A stretch of 64,000 bases of DNA from Metallococcus carri. GTDB lineage: Bacteria > Actinomycetota > Actinomycetes > Actinomycetales > Dermatophilaceae. This document shows positions 46,481 to 54,551 of the stretch, in pieces. Under the pieces are notes generated by a model that saw nothing but the letters and a program-made list of their open reading frames with translations, did not search any database and had not been told where the DNA came from. The position numbers and the translations under genes are program-made. Position 1 is the stretch's first letter. Each line of letters begins with the position of its first letter. The stretch lies in NCBI RefSeq assembly GCF_011440275.1, contig NZ_JAAOIV010000001.1, positions 124,001 to 188,000 of the forward strand. The letters run 5' to 3'.

Positions 46481-47659
46481 ATGGATTCCCCACTGGTGGC
46501 CCGCATGCAAGGCTTCGGCGAGACGGTCTTCGCCGAGATGACCCAGCGCGCCGCCGCAGCCGCAGCCGTCAACCTCGGCCAGGGTTTCCCCGACACCGAC
46601 GGGCCACCCGAGGTGCTGTCAGCCGCCGTTCACGCGATCGAGGCGGGAGAGAACCAATACCCGCCCGGCATCGGCATACCTGCGCTGCGGGAGGCGATCG
46701 CCGAACACCAGGCGAGATTCTGGGGGCTGTCGGTCGACCCGGCGACCGAGGTGCTGGTCACGGTCGGGGCGACCGAGGCGATCGCCGCCACGATCCTCGC
46801 GCTGTGCGAGGTGGGCGACGAAGTGGTCACCTTCGAGCCCTATTACGACTCGTATGCCGCCTCGATCGCGCTCGCCGGTGCCGTTCGCCGCACCTCGGTG
46901 CTGCGGTTCCCCGACTTTGCGGTCGACGAGGACTCGCTGCGTGCCGCCTTCTCGCCGCGGACGAAGCTGGTGTTGCTCAACACTCCGCACAATCCGACCG
47001 GCAAGGTCTTCACCCGCGCCGAACTCGACCTCATCGCGGCGCTGGCCCGCGAACACGACGCCTGGGTGGTGACCGACGAGGTCTACGAGCACCTGGTCTA
47101 CGACGGGGCTCACCTGCCGATCGCGAGCCTGCCCGGTATGCCGGAGCGCACCCTCACCATCTCCTCCGGCGGCAAAACCTTCGCCACGACCGGCTGGAAG
47201 GTCGGGTGGGTGCACGGCCCGGTGGAGGCGATTTCGGCGGTGCGGACGGTCAAGCAGTTCCTGACCTTCGTGGGCAGCGGTCCGTTCCAGCCGGCGATCG
47301 CGGCGGGGTTGCGGTTGCCGAACTCCTATTTCACCGGCTTCGCCGAATCGATGCGGTCTCGCCGCGACCTGTTGGTCGGGGGCTTGCGCGACCTCGGGCT
47401 GTCGGTGGCGGTGCCGGCGGGTGGTTATTTCGTCATCGCGGATTGTTCGCCGTGGGGCGCCGACGCGCTGGCGCTGTGTCGTGAGCTGCCCACCCGGGTC
47501 GGCGTGGCGGCGGTGCCCGTCTCGGCTTTCCATGATTCCCCCTCTGCCGCAACGGGATTGGTGCGTTTCGCGTTTTGCAAGCAACGCTCCGTCCTGGAGG
47601 AAGGGTTGCGCCGGCTGAGCGCGATGGCGACCTTGTCCACAGGCTCTGCTCGCCCCTGA
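46481..47659 (+). CDS. class I/II pyridoxal-phosphate aminotransferase
   Basis: From ATG 46481 the protein has 392 residues (GTG 46472 possible). It shows NLGQGFPDTDGP, VTVGATEAIAATI, LLNTPHNPTGKVF, the Asp/Tyr region VVTDEVYEHLVYDG, and the PLP lysine in SSGGKTFATTGWKVGW. This pattern fits the kynurenine aminotransferase/YbdL or DapC-like group (compare Rv0858c of M. tuberculosis). Which amino acid it uses in vivo is open. Confidence 0.9.
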   Translation: MDSPLVARMQGFGETVFAEMTQRAAAAAAVNLGQGFPDTDGPPEVLSAAVHAIEAGENQYPPGIGIPALREAIAEHQARFWGLSVDPATEVLVTVGATEAIAATILALCEVGDEVVTFEPYYDSYAASIALAGAVRRTSVLRFPDFAVDEDSLRAAFSPRTKLVLLNTPHNPTGKVFTRAELDLIAALAREHDAWVVTDEVYEHLVYDGAHLPIASLPGMPERTLTISSGGKTFATTGWKVGWVHGPVEAISAVRTVKQFLTFVGSGPFQPAIAAGLRLPNSYFTGFAESMRSRRDLLVGGLRDLGLSVAVPAGGYFVIADCSPWGADALALCRELPTRVGVAAVPVSAFHDSPSAATGLVRFAFCKQRSVLEEGLRRLSAMATLSTGSARP

Positions 47660-47726
47660 TCGGCGTTCTCCACAGCCTGCCGTTGCGCCCCTGGCGCCGG
47701 CCGCGGCTGCCGTCGACGCTGGCGGT

Positions 47727-48215
47727 ATGTCGATCGCGCTCCTGGCCGCCTGGCTCGGCCTGCTCGTCGGGTTGGGCCCGGTGGCCACCCCGGCACCGGC
47801 GCACGGCTACGTGTGGCCGCTCGACCCGCAGCCGCAGGTCGTGCGTCGCTTCGAACAGCCGCCCGCACGGTGGGCGGCCGGTCACCGCGGAGTGGACCTG
47901 CTCGGCTCCCCCGGCCAGCAGGTCCGCTCCGCGGGTGGCGGCGTGGTGGTGTGGTCGGGAATGCTCGCCGGGCGGGGCGTGGTGTCGGTGCGCCACCCGA
48001 ACGGCTGGCGCACGACCTACGAGCCGGTCGACCGGCGGGCACCGCCCGGCACGGTGGTGACGCCGGGCGCGGCGATCGGGTCGTTGGCGACGACCGGTGG
48101 CCACTGCCTGCCGCGGGCCTGCCTGCACTGGGGGCTGCTCGTCGGCAAGGACAGCTACCGCGATCCGCTCACTCTGCTCGGCGACCAACGGGTGGTGCTG
48201 CTGCCGCTGGGTTGA
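47727..48215 (+). CDS. exported M23 (LytM)-like peptidase, probably degenerate
   Basis: The 162-residue protein has a signal peptide ending near APAHG and a single M23 domain: HRGVDLLGSPGQQV supplies the first zinc His and Asp. The usual HxH near the C-terminus appears as CLHWGL, so the first His of that pair is Cys. This change is frequent in short actinobacterial homologues and suggests weak or no hydrolase activity, perhaps a regulator or wall binder. Its stop is directly followed by the end of the convergent DUF3152 gene. Confidence 0.85.
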   Translation: MSIALLAAWLGLLVGLGPVATPAPAHGYVWPLDPQPQVVRRFEQPPARWAAGHRGVDLLGSPGQQVRSAGGGVVVWSGMLAGRGVVSVRHPNGWRTTYEPVDRRAPPGTVVTPGAAIGSLATTGGHCLPRACLHWGLLVGKDSYRDPLTLLGDQRVVLLPLG

Positions 48216-49067
48216 TCAGGTGCGCACCGGCCAGGGCCAGGCGGTGCAGCCCTGCAGGCCCTTGGTCTGCTGCACCATCACCGGGGCGCGCTGCCCCTTG
48301 GCCGGGCAGACCTGGTGGCCGTGGCCGAGCACATGCCCGACCTCGTGGTTGATCAGGTACTCGCGGTAGCCGGTGAGGTCGCCGTGGTAGTAGGGCACGC
48401 CGAGTTGCCAGCGAACAGCGTTGAGGACGGCTCGACCCGTTGTGGCACAAGACAATTCACCCTCGGTGGTGAGCGGCGCGCATTGCTTGTCGACGGTGTC
48501 CGGGCTGGCGATCTCGATGGTGACGGTCGGCTTCACGCCCTGGCTGACCTGGGCGTCGGTGAGCTGCACGAAGCGCACCTTGTCGGCGGTCTGCCAGCCG
48601 CGCGGGTTGGCGAGGGTGCCCCGCACGAGGGACGCCGCGGCCGCGTTGTCGATCCGCAGGCCGTTCTCGATCTGCAGCACGAAGGTGACGACGCGGCCCG
48701 GCCCCCGGGAGTCGATACCGGGCACCTTGACACGCGTGAACGTGCCCGGCCCGTGCTGGACCACCGTGGGCTGCGAGGCAGATGTGGTGCTCGCGCCACT
48801 CGACACCCCGGCACCCGTCGGCGCTGGTTCATGCGCCGCGGACGCCGGGCTGGTGCCGAGCGTCGATGTCGTGACGCCGCTCGCGGAGAGGCTGCCGGTC
48901 GGCGCCGGACCGGAACCCTCGGCGAGCGCACGCACACCACCGGCGGCCAGGGCCACGACACTGACCGCCACCAGGCCGGCGGCGATGCGGCGGCGGCGAT
49001 AGATCGCGGCATCGCGCGGCGGCTGGGTCGGGAGGGCGCGGTGCGCACCGCGGGTCGGTTCAGGCAC
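48216..49067 (-). CDS. DUF3152 membrane-anchored zincin-like protein
   Basis: The 283-residue protein has a basic N-terminus and one membrane segment at about residues 28-48. A Ser/Thr/Pro/Ala-rich linker leads to a C-terminal domain with the metallopeptidase motif NHEVGHVLGHGH (HExxHxxGxxH). Cysteines KQCAPL, LSCATT, QVCPAK and QGCTAW may form two disulfides. It is likely an extracytoplasmic zinc peptidase of unknown substrate. Its start overlaps xerC by 8 bases. Confidence 0.88.
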   Translation of the reverse strand: MPEPTRGAHRALPTQPPRDAAIYRRRRIAAGLVAVSVVALAAGGVRALAEGSGPAPTGSLSASGVTTSTLGTSPASAAHEPAPTGAGVSSGASTTSASQPTVVQHGPGTFTRVKVPGIDSRGPGRVVTFVLQIENGLRIDNAAAASLVRGTLANPRGWQTADKVRFVQLTDAQVSQGVKPTVTIEIASPDTVDKQCAPLTTEGELSCATTGRAVLNAVRWQLGVPYYHGDLTGYREYLINHEVGHVLGHGHQVCPAKGQRAPVMVQQTKGLQGCTAWPWPVRT

Positions 49068-49986
49068 GCGGGTGCGCCTGCCGGTAAGACCGCCGGAGTC
49101 GTTCGACGGACACGTGCGTGTAGATCTGGGTCGTCGCCAGGCTGGAGTGGCCGAGCAGTTCCTGCACCATGCGCAGGTCGGCGCCGCCCTCCAGCAGGTG
49201 GGTTGCCGCGGTATGCCGCAAGCCGTGCGGGCTCAGTCGTTCTCCGGTGCTCGTCTGCCGTTGGGCCGCGTCCAGGCTGCGCCGCACGGTGCGGGGGTCC
49301 AGGCGTCCCCCGCGAGCGCCGAGGAAGAGCGCCGGGCCGGAGGTGGGCGTGGCCAGCGCGGGGCGCCCCTGCTGCAGCCAGGCGTCGAGCGCGTCGGCCG
49401 CGGGCACGCCATACGGCACGGTGCGCTCCTTGTTGCCCTTGCCGAGCACCCGCACGGTGCGCGTGCCACGGTCGCAGTCGTCGATGTCGAGCCCGACGAG
49501 TTCGCCGACGCGCAGGCCGCTGGAGTAGAGCAGTTCCAGCACCGCTCGGTCGCGCAGGTGCACCGGATCGGCATCGTCGGCGCTGACCTCCGCCACGTGC
49601 ATGAGTTCGGCGGCCTCGTCCTGGCGGAGCACGGCCGGCAGATGGCGCGACCGCTTGGGGCTGGCGAGCCGGAGCGACGGATCGCTCGCAACCACCCCAG
49701 TGCGCACCGCCCACCCGAAGAAGCTGCGGATGGCTGCCGAGCGGCGCGCGATGGTCGACCGCGCCGCGCCGGCCCGGTCGAGGTCACCGAGATAGCTGCG
49801 CAGGTCGGCCAGCCGCACCTGCGACCACTCGTCGATCCCGACCTCGGCGAGCTGCTGGTCGAGCGCGCGCAGGTCGGCTCGGTAGGCGGCGACCGTGTGC
49901 TCGGACCGGTTGCGCTCGATCGCAAGATGATCGGCGAACCGCTCGATCACCGGCAGCGTCGCGCGCGTCTCGGTGGTCACGTGCAC
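49060..49986 (-). CDS. xerC: tyrosine recombinase XerC
   Basis: XerC resolves chromosome dimers at dif with XerD. The 308-residue protein has an N-terminal SAM-like core-binding domain and the catalytic set: Arg in SSGLRVGELVGLD, Lys in GKGNKERTVP, HGLRHTAATHLL, the LGHSSLATTQIYTHV segment with nucleophile Tyr. GTG 49986 is used; GTG 49980 is an alternative. The location next to dprA and near rpsB is the standard actinobacterial place for xerC, so this is a host gene and not part of the island. Confidence 0.94.
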   Translation of the reverse strand: MHVTTETRATLPVIERFADHLAIERNRSEHTVAAYRADLRALDQQLAEVGIDEWSQVRLADLRSYLGDLDRAGAARSTIARRSAAIRSFFGWAVRTGVVASDPSLRLASPKRSRHLPAVLRQDEAAELMHVAEVSADDADPVHLRDRAVLELLYSSGLRVGELVGLDIDDCDRGTRTVRVLGKGNKERTVPYGVPAADALDAWLQQGRPALATPTSGPALFLGARGGRLDPRTVRRSLDAAQRQTSTGERLSPHGLRHTAATHLLEGGADLRMVQELLGHSSLATTQIYTHVSVERLRRSYRQAHPRA

Positions 49987-50045
49987 ACGGTAGATCCTTC
50001 AACCAGCACCCTGGGCGACCGGCCGCGGCGCGTCCGACGCCGGGG

Positions 50046-50591
50046 TTACGCCGGCGGCCCTTCCGCGCGCAGTTTCTCCACCTCGGTCATCGCGTCGCGC
50101 AGCTTGTCCAGCCACTCCTGCAGGTGCTCACCGCTGAGCCGGACGCACCAGGCGAGGGCGTCCGAGCGCGAACGGGCGACGCCCGCATCCACCAGGGTGT
50201 CGAGCACCTGACGCTCGGGCTGGCGCAGCCTGGTCATGACCGGTGCGGCGACGTGGGTGAACAGGTAGCGGGACTCCCCCAGCCGCACCCCCCAGGACAC
50301 CTTGCGCTGGAATCGCTGCTCAGCTTCTTGAGCGATGCCGATCCGCTCTGCCTTGGTGTCTGCCCGCCACCGAGCCACCGCGCCTTCTGCCTCGGCGCCG
50401 GAGGCGACCTGCTCGGTGAGCGTCCCGACCACGGTGATCTCCTCCCGGTCCGCGGTCACCTCGACATCGGAGAACCAGTCCTTCGGCAACCGGCCGGTGA
50501 ACCAGTCACCCGCGTCGCCGACGTCCGGTTGTCCCGCGCCCGCGCGGCCACGACGTCCGCGGTCGGTTCCTTGTCCCGTCGATGGAGTCAT
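50046..50591 (-). CDS. conserved actinobacterial protein with RHH-like C-terminus
   Basis: The 181-residue protein has a disordered 25-residue start, then WFTGRLPKDWFSDVEVTADR and EEITVVGTL forming a small beta domain, a helical middle, and a C-terminal QVLDTLVDAGVARSRSDALAW that looks like a ribbon-helix-helix or dimerisation helix pair. A strong AAGGAGGAGG ribosome site precedes ATG 50591. It may be a DNA-binding regulator; no family function is known to me. Confidence 0.8.
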   Translation of the reverse strand: MTPSTGQGTDRGRRGRAGAGQPDVGDAGDWFTGRLPKDWFSDVEVTADREEITVVGTLTEQVASGAEAEGAVARWRADTKAERIGIAQEAEQRFQRKVSWGVRLGESRYLFTHVAAPVMTRLRQPERQVLDTLVDAGVARSRSDALAWCVRLSGEHLQEWLDKLRDAMTEVEKLRAEGPPA

Positions 50592-50606
50592 CTACCGCCT
50601 CCTCCT

Positions 50607-50630
50607 TGATTACGTGATTACATCATTACA
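50607..50630. promoter_or_regulatory. three tandem 8-bp A/T-rich repeats upstream of the RHH-like gene
   Basis: TGATTACG, TGATTACA and TCATTACA follow each other directly, just upstream of the ribosome site on the minus strand. They stand out in GC-rich DNA and could be an operator, perhaps autoregulatory. Confidence 0.45.
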
Positions 50631-50662
50631 CCTCTTCGATCGGCGTTCGGCAAGAGCCGGGT

Positions 50663-51766
50663 TCACGGCAGTCGCCACCCGTCGTCGCTGCGCTGCACCT
50701 CGCCCGCCCCTTCCAGGCAGGCCAGCGAGCGCAGCACCTCCGGCACGGTGAGGCCGGCGGATCGGGTGAGACGATCGACCGTGGTGCTGCCACGCGCGGG
50801 CATCGCGAACAGCACGCGTTGCGCCTCCTCCCCCAGGCGGTCGGCCGCGACGATCTGGCCACGACGAGGCGGTGCCAGGTCGCCGCCGATCGCACCGGCC
50901 AGCTCGATGACATCCCGCGCGTCGGACACCAGCACGGCCTTGCCTTCCCGCACGAGCTCGTGACACCCGGCGGACATCGCCGAGGTCACCGGTCCAGGCA
51001 CGGCACCCACCGGCCTGGCCAGGGCCTCGGCGTGGGTCGCGGTGTTGAGCGATCCCGATCTCAGGCCGGCCTCGACGACGACCGTGCCGCGGGTCAAGGC
51101 GGCGATCAATCGATTGCGCGCCAGGAAGCGATGTTTCTGGGGTGCCGCACCCGGTGGCATCTCCGAGACGAGCGCGCCATCGCCGCGGATCACCTCAAGT
51201 AGCTCGGCGTGCGCCGCCGGGTAGGACCGGTCCACCCCGCACGCGAGGGCAGCGATCGTTGGCCGACGCGCACTGAGCGCGCCGCGATGGGCTGCCGCGT
51301 CGATGCCATAGGCGGCGCCAGACACCACCGTCCAGCCTCGTTCACTCAGGTCATGCCCGAGCTCCCCGGCCACGTGATCGCCATACGAGGTGGACATCCG
51401 CGACCCGACGACCGCGATCGACAGGCCGAGCAGATCGGTGAGCCGCCCGCCGCCGCGCACCCACAGACACCATGGCGGCACCTGCAGGTCGTCCAGCCCG
51501 GGCGGCCACTCCTCATCACCCGGCACCACGACCCGCACCCGCAGCTTCTCGGCGATCTGCCACAAGCGTTCGGGGTGGCGTTCGCGCACGCGCGCCGCGC
51601 ACCGGGCGAACTGGCCACCGGCGTCGGTGACGATGCGGTCCCAGGCTTCCACGCCGGATAGTCCGAGCAGCTTGGGCACGATGACGCGATCCAGGGGCTC
51701 GACGACCTGTGACAGCGCGACCCGCGCGGCGCGCTCGGCGGGGTCGACCCGCTCAAGGGCGCTCAT
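50663..51766 (-). CDS. dprA: DNA processing protein DprA
   Basis: DprA loads RecA on incoming single-stranded DNA in transformation. The 367-residue protein has a SAM-like N-terminus, the Rossmann-like DprA core with VVGSRMSTSYGDHVA, SGAAYGIDAAAHRGAL, ALACGVDRSYPAAHAELL, SEMPPGAAPQKHRFLARNRL and VVVEAGLRSGSLNTA, plus a C-terminal winged-helix part. ATG 51766 overlaps the comM stop by 4 bases. It appears intact although comM is broken. Confidence 0.95.
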   Translation of the reverse strand: MSALERVDPAERAARVALSQVVEPLDRVIVPKLLGLSGVEAWDRIVTDAGGQFARCAARVRERHPERLWQIAEKLRVRVVVPGDEEWPPGLDDLQVPPWCLWVRGGGRLTDLLGLSIAVVGSRMSTSYGDHVAGELGHDLSERGWTVVSGAAYGIDAAAHRGALSARRPTIAALACGVDRSYPAAHAELLEVIRGDGALVSEMPPGAAPQKHRFLARNRLIAALTRGTVVVEAGLRSGSLNTATHAEALARPVGAVPGPVTSAMSAGCHELVREGKAVLVSDARDVIELAGAIGGDLAPPRRGQIVAADRLGEEAQRVLFAMPARGSTTVDRLTRSAGLTVPEVLRSLACLEGAGEVQRSDDGWRLP

Positions 51767-52404
51767 GCTGCCTGCGCCGTTCGCAGACCGAGTGCCTCGA
51801 GCACATGCGGCGGACCGGGACGGGTCTCGCCGCGCAGATCGGCAAGGGTCCAGGCAAGCCGCAGACACCGGTCATAACCGCGCAGCGTGAGTTGCCCGCG
51901 GTCCAGCTGGATCTCCAGCGGCTTGGTCGCCTCGCTCGGCAGCCGGAGCTCAATGCCACGCAGCACCGCGCCCGGCGCCTGGGCGTTCAGCCGCCATGGC
52001 CGGCCGTGCCACCGGCGCCGTTGCCGTTCGCGCGCCTCGAGCACTCTGGTCGCCACTGCCGCGCTGCCTTCGCCGGGCGGCCCGGCCAGCGCCGCCTTGG
52101 TGACCGCGCGCACCTGCAGTTGCACGTCGATGCGGTCCATCAACGGACCCGACAGCCGGGCGAGATAGGAGCGGCGGGCGACGACCGAGCACCGGCACCG
52201 CTCGCCCTTGCCGACCAGCAGACCACACGGGCACGGATTCGCCGCGAGGACGAGCTGGAACCGTGCCGGGAAACGCACCGCGCCGTGCGCCCGGGCGACC
52301 TGCACCGACCCGCTCTCCAACGGTTGACGCAGGGCGTCCAGGACGTCGCGACGGAACTCCGGTGACTCGTCGAGGAATGGAAAGTACACCTCGGTGTGTG
52401 ACAA
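51763..52404 (-). pseudogene. comM: comM (Mg-chelatase-like competence ATPase), 5'-truncated
   Basis: Only the C-terminal 210 residues of the normal roughly 500-residue ATPase remain. FLDESPEFRRDVLDALRQPLES is the Walker B region, followed by ANPCPCG, the cysteine cluster, RLSGPLMDRIDVQL and the C-terminal lid ending in QAA. The first 15 or so codons (to about 52385) are unrelated DNA, so Walker A and the N-terminal fold are lost. The break marks the left end of the accessory island. The missing 5' part is not elsewhere in this window. Confidence 0.9.
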
Positions 52405-52596
52405 CCATCGTACCGCGATCTGCGCCGATACCCGTGGTCAGAGCCCCGGGTCGCATCGGTCTCGTCGGCCAGCGGGCCAGGTCCGCCGCAGCTCAGATCG
52501 ACCGAGGTCCATCCATCCTGGTGGGCTTTTCGCAGGCGCGCAGCTCGCCCATCGAACCTGGAGGACACCACCGAACCGTGCCAATCGAACTCACTC
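52405..52596. other. island left junction, no gene seen
   Basis: No reading frame here has coding character on either strand. The DNA adjoins the comM break at about 52385 and probably held the 3' part of the recombinase gene or an attachment half-site. Confidence 0.4.
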
Positions 52597-52950
52597 TTGC
52601 CCGTCGCGGTCTTCGAGTCGGAACTCACCGCGGATGTGGTCGAGGCGGTTCGGACGCTAGTGGAGATGGCCGCCACGACCGAGTCCCCGTTGCGGCGCTT
52701 GCGAATCAGCCTGGGTTGTGGCCACGTCGTGGAGGTCCCGACAGCAGCACGCCAGCTTGCACGCCCCGGAGATGCTTCGTCTGGTGTGCAGCCAATGCGG
52801 GACGCGACAGATGGCGCTGACCGTGTGCCCGGTCGATCCGGCGAGTGAGCGAGCTGCTCTGGTCCTGCGGACGCGTCTTGAGTTGCGCCGGGCGTTGGAG
52901 GAGGTCTCACGAGCCCAGCGCCGGCTCGGGGGAGCACGCCGGCGAGCCGA
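52597..52950 (+). pseudogene. possible decayed zinc-ribbon gene
   Basis: A plus-strand frame gives VAVFESELTADVVEAVRTLV and RLRISLGCGHVVEV, then continues in another frame as APEMLRLVCSQCGTRQMALT and a coiled-coil-like LRTRLELRRALEEVSRAQRR. The CGH and CSQCG pieces suggest a small zinc-binding protein interrupted by a frameshift near 52745. I cannot name it. Confidence 0.35.
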
Positions 52951-52954
52951 GCAG

Positions 52955-53384
52955 GCCAGAAGAGCTCCTCAGTCGAGTCCTGGTGGGAGAGCAGATGCAC
53001 TCCGCGGGCCTGGCAGGTCGCCACCCACTCCAGACACCGGGCTGCCACCCGCAACGTGCGATCCAGTTTCCAGAACGCCACCGCCCGCACCCGACCCGAA
53101 CCGATGCCGGCGCTCAGCGCACGCCGCCCCGGCCGCTCAGCCCGGGCATAGGCACTGGCCGAGTCACGGTCGACGTACTCCCCCATCACCGTCCAGCCGC
53201 CCTCGGCGGCCAGCATCCGCGTCAAGTCGACCCGCTGCCGCTCGATCGCGTCACGCCCATCCCCATACACACCCGAGACAACCGCAGGTACAAGAAGACC
53301 GCCCGCGTGCCCGGCAACGGCTCTTCCGGCCCTGTCCACCGAAACGACCCGAGAGCGCGGGTCCTTCGCGATGCTCGCGTTCAC
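52955..53384 (-). pseudogene. serine recombinase, N-terminal catalytic-domain remnant
   Basis: From ATG 53384 the minus strand reads AIERQRVDLTRML, GWTVMGEYVDRDSASAYARA, SGRVRAVAFWKLDRTLR and GVHLLSHQDSTEELFWPARL. These follow the catalytic domain of large serine recombinases (ERQ, DxxxSA, WKLDRLxR, LQDSxDT). After PARL the frame degenerates, and the DNA-binding domains are missing. It probably integrated the island into comM and then decayed. Confidence 0.75.
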
Positions 53385-53403
53385 AGGTCGGCCGTGCCAC
53401 TAC

Positions 53404-53616
53404 CTAGCGCCTCTTGCCGCGGGTGCCGTAAGGACTCTGGTTGGTCGGCTTCAGCGAGACACCCAGCTCGCCGGCCCGGCTGCGCACGGCGTCTTCGGTC
53501 CGGCCGAGGTGTAGGCCCAAGACTCTGGTTGGGGTGTTCTGCGCAGCTTCACGGCGAAGCTGAGCGTCATGGGCGGCTGTCCACGAGTTGCCGGCATTGG
53601 CAGGCTTCTTGGCCAT
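53404..53616 (-). CDS. small Myb/SANT-like DNA-binding protein
   Basis: The 70-residue protein opens MAKKPANAGNSWTAAHDAQL, continues NTPTRVLGLHLGRTEDAVRS and ends LKPTNQSPYGTRGKRR. This is the widespread short bacterial protein with a single Myb/SANT-like helix-turn-helix (conserved W, GRT, LKPTNQSPY). It is often on mobile or plasmid DNA. Its role is unknown, and it is the first apparently intact gene of the island. Confidence 0.8.
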   Translation of the reverse strand: MAKKPANAGNSWTAAHDAQLRREAAQNTPTRVLGLHLGRTEDAVRSRAGELGVSLKPTNQSPYGTRGKRR

Positions 53617-53801
53617 GCTGGGACCTCATCTCTCGGAGGGGCGGGTACGACATCCGCCGCTAGCACCAGCGTGCCATCAAGGTCGATACAACTCAAGCAG
53701 CAACGCGCGCGCTTTGCTTGATTTCCTTACACCGTTTCGGCGGTTCTACTCATCGGCGTGTCGCAACTACGCCTACCGGGCGGTTCTGCTTAACTGGTGT
53801 C

Positions 53802-54551
53802 ATGACGTCATGGGACCCACATGGGCAAGTCCACCTGGACTCGCTCCGCACCAGCTTCGCCGAGGCGGGGTTGATCGACTTTGTCCAAGCCGCGACCGCC
53901 GAGGTGTGGCGGATCAACCGAGAACGCCACGAACCGGTGGAAGCGCACGACGACGCCTTCACCTTGAGCGTGCTCTCCTCGCGGAACCTGGCCAACAGGC
54001 TGCTCGCCGAGGTGCCGGACAGTGCCATGCTCCGAGCTTCGGGCGTGGTTGCCAGCAAGGAGTTCGGCTCGACGGTGCTGCACACCCCACGAGCTGACGT
54101 GCGCTTGGTGAAGGCACCCTTCGGGTCGGGGCGTCACCCGAGTTTCGAGGCGGACTTCGATTGGGCCGACTCCGAGGGCCGACAGGCCGCAGCGCTGCGC
54201 AACCATGCCGCGTACGACCCACCGTCGCGAGACCCGAAGGCTGAGCCGTTGTTCGAGTTTCCGTTGCCGAACGCTGCTGAAGCGGTCACCCACTGTCGTG
54301 AGGTGTTCCTGGTGTGGGGTGCGGAGCTGCGGACGGGCCTGACTGCCGGGTGGCTGGGACTGCCCACAGCGAACGCTCAGCGCTGGATCGCAGTGACCCC
54401 CGTCTGGTGGGACGAGCCACCCGCCCGAGGCAGCTCGACCAGTGGTGAGGGACCTGGTTCCGACGACGGATCGACCTTCGGGGATAAGCCCGCCCCAGTG
54501 CCCTCTCTGGCGCTCAAGCCGCGCCGGCAAGAAGGAGGCAACAGACTGTGA
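53802..54551 (+). CDS. unknown protein, first gene of an XRE-ImmA/nuclease cassette
   Basis: From ATG 53802 the protein has 249 residues; the frame extends to 53718 without family-like sequence. It has no signal peptide or membrane segment. Visible features are VRLVKAPFGSGRHPSFEADF, the aromatic/acidic FDWADSEGRQAAALRNHAAY, LVWGAELRTGLTAGWLGLP, and a disordered Ser/Gly/Pro-rich tail. Proteins of this pattern often precede XRE-ImmA/IrrE genes, as here, where its TGA overlaps the next GTG by 4 bases. Function is unknown. Confidence 0.78.
   Translation: MTSWDPHGQVHLDSLRTSFAEAGLIDFVQAATAEVWRINRERHEPVEAHDDAFTLSVLSSRNLANRLLAEVPDSAMLRASGVVASKEFGSTVLHTPRADVRLVKAPFGSGRHPSFEADFDWADSEGRQAAALRNHAAYDPPSRDPKAEPLFEFPLPNAAEAVTHCREVFLVWGAELRTGLTAGWLGLPTANAQRWIAVTPVWWDEPPARGSSTSGEGPGSDDGSTFGDKPAPVPSLALKPRRQEGGNRL

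Noticed and set aside
49060-49986. xerC-like recombinase considered as the island integrase
   Set aside because: It has the standard XerC length and motifs and sits in its usual host neighbourhood near dprA, on the host side of the comM break and with host-like oligonucleotide use.
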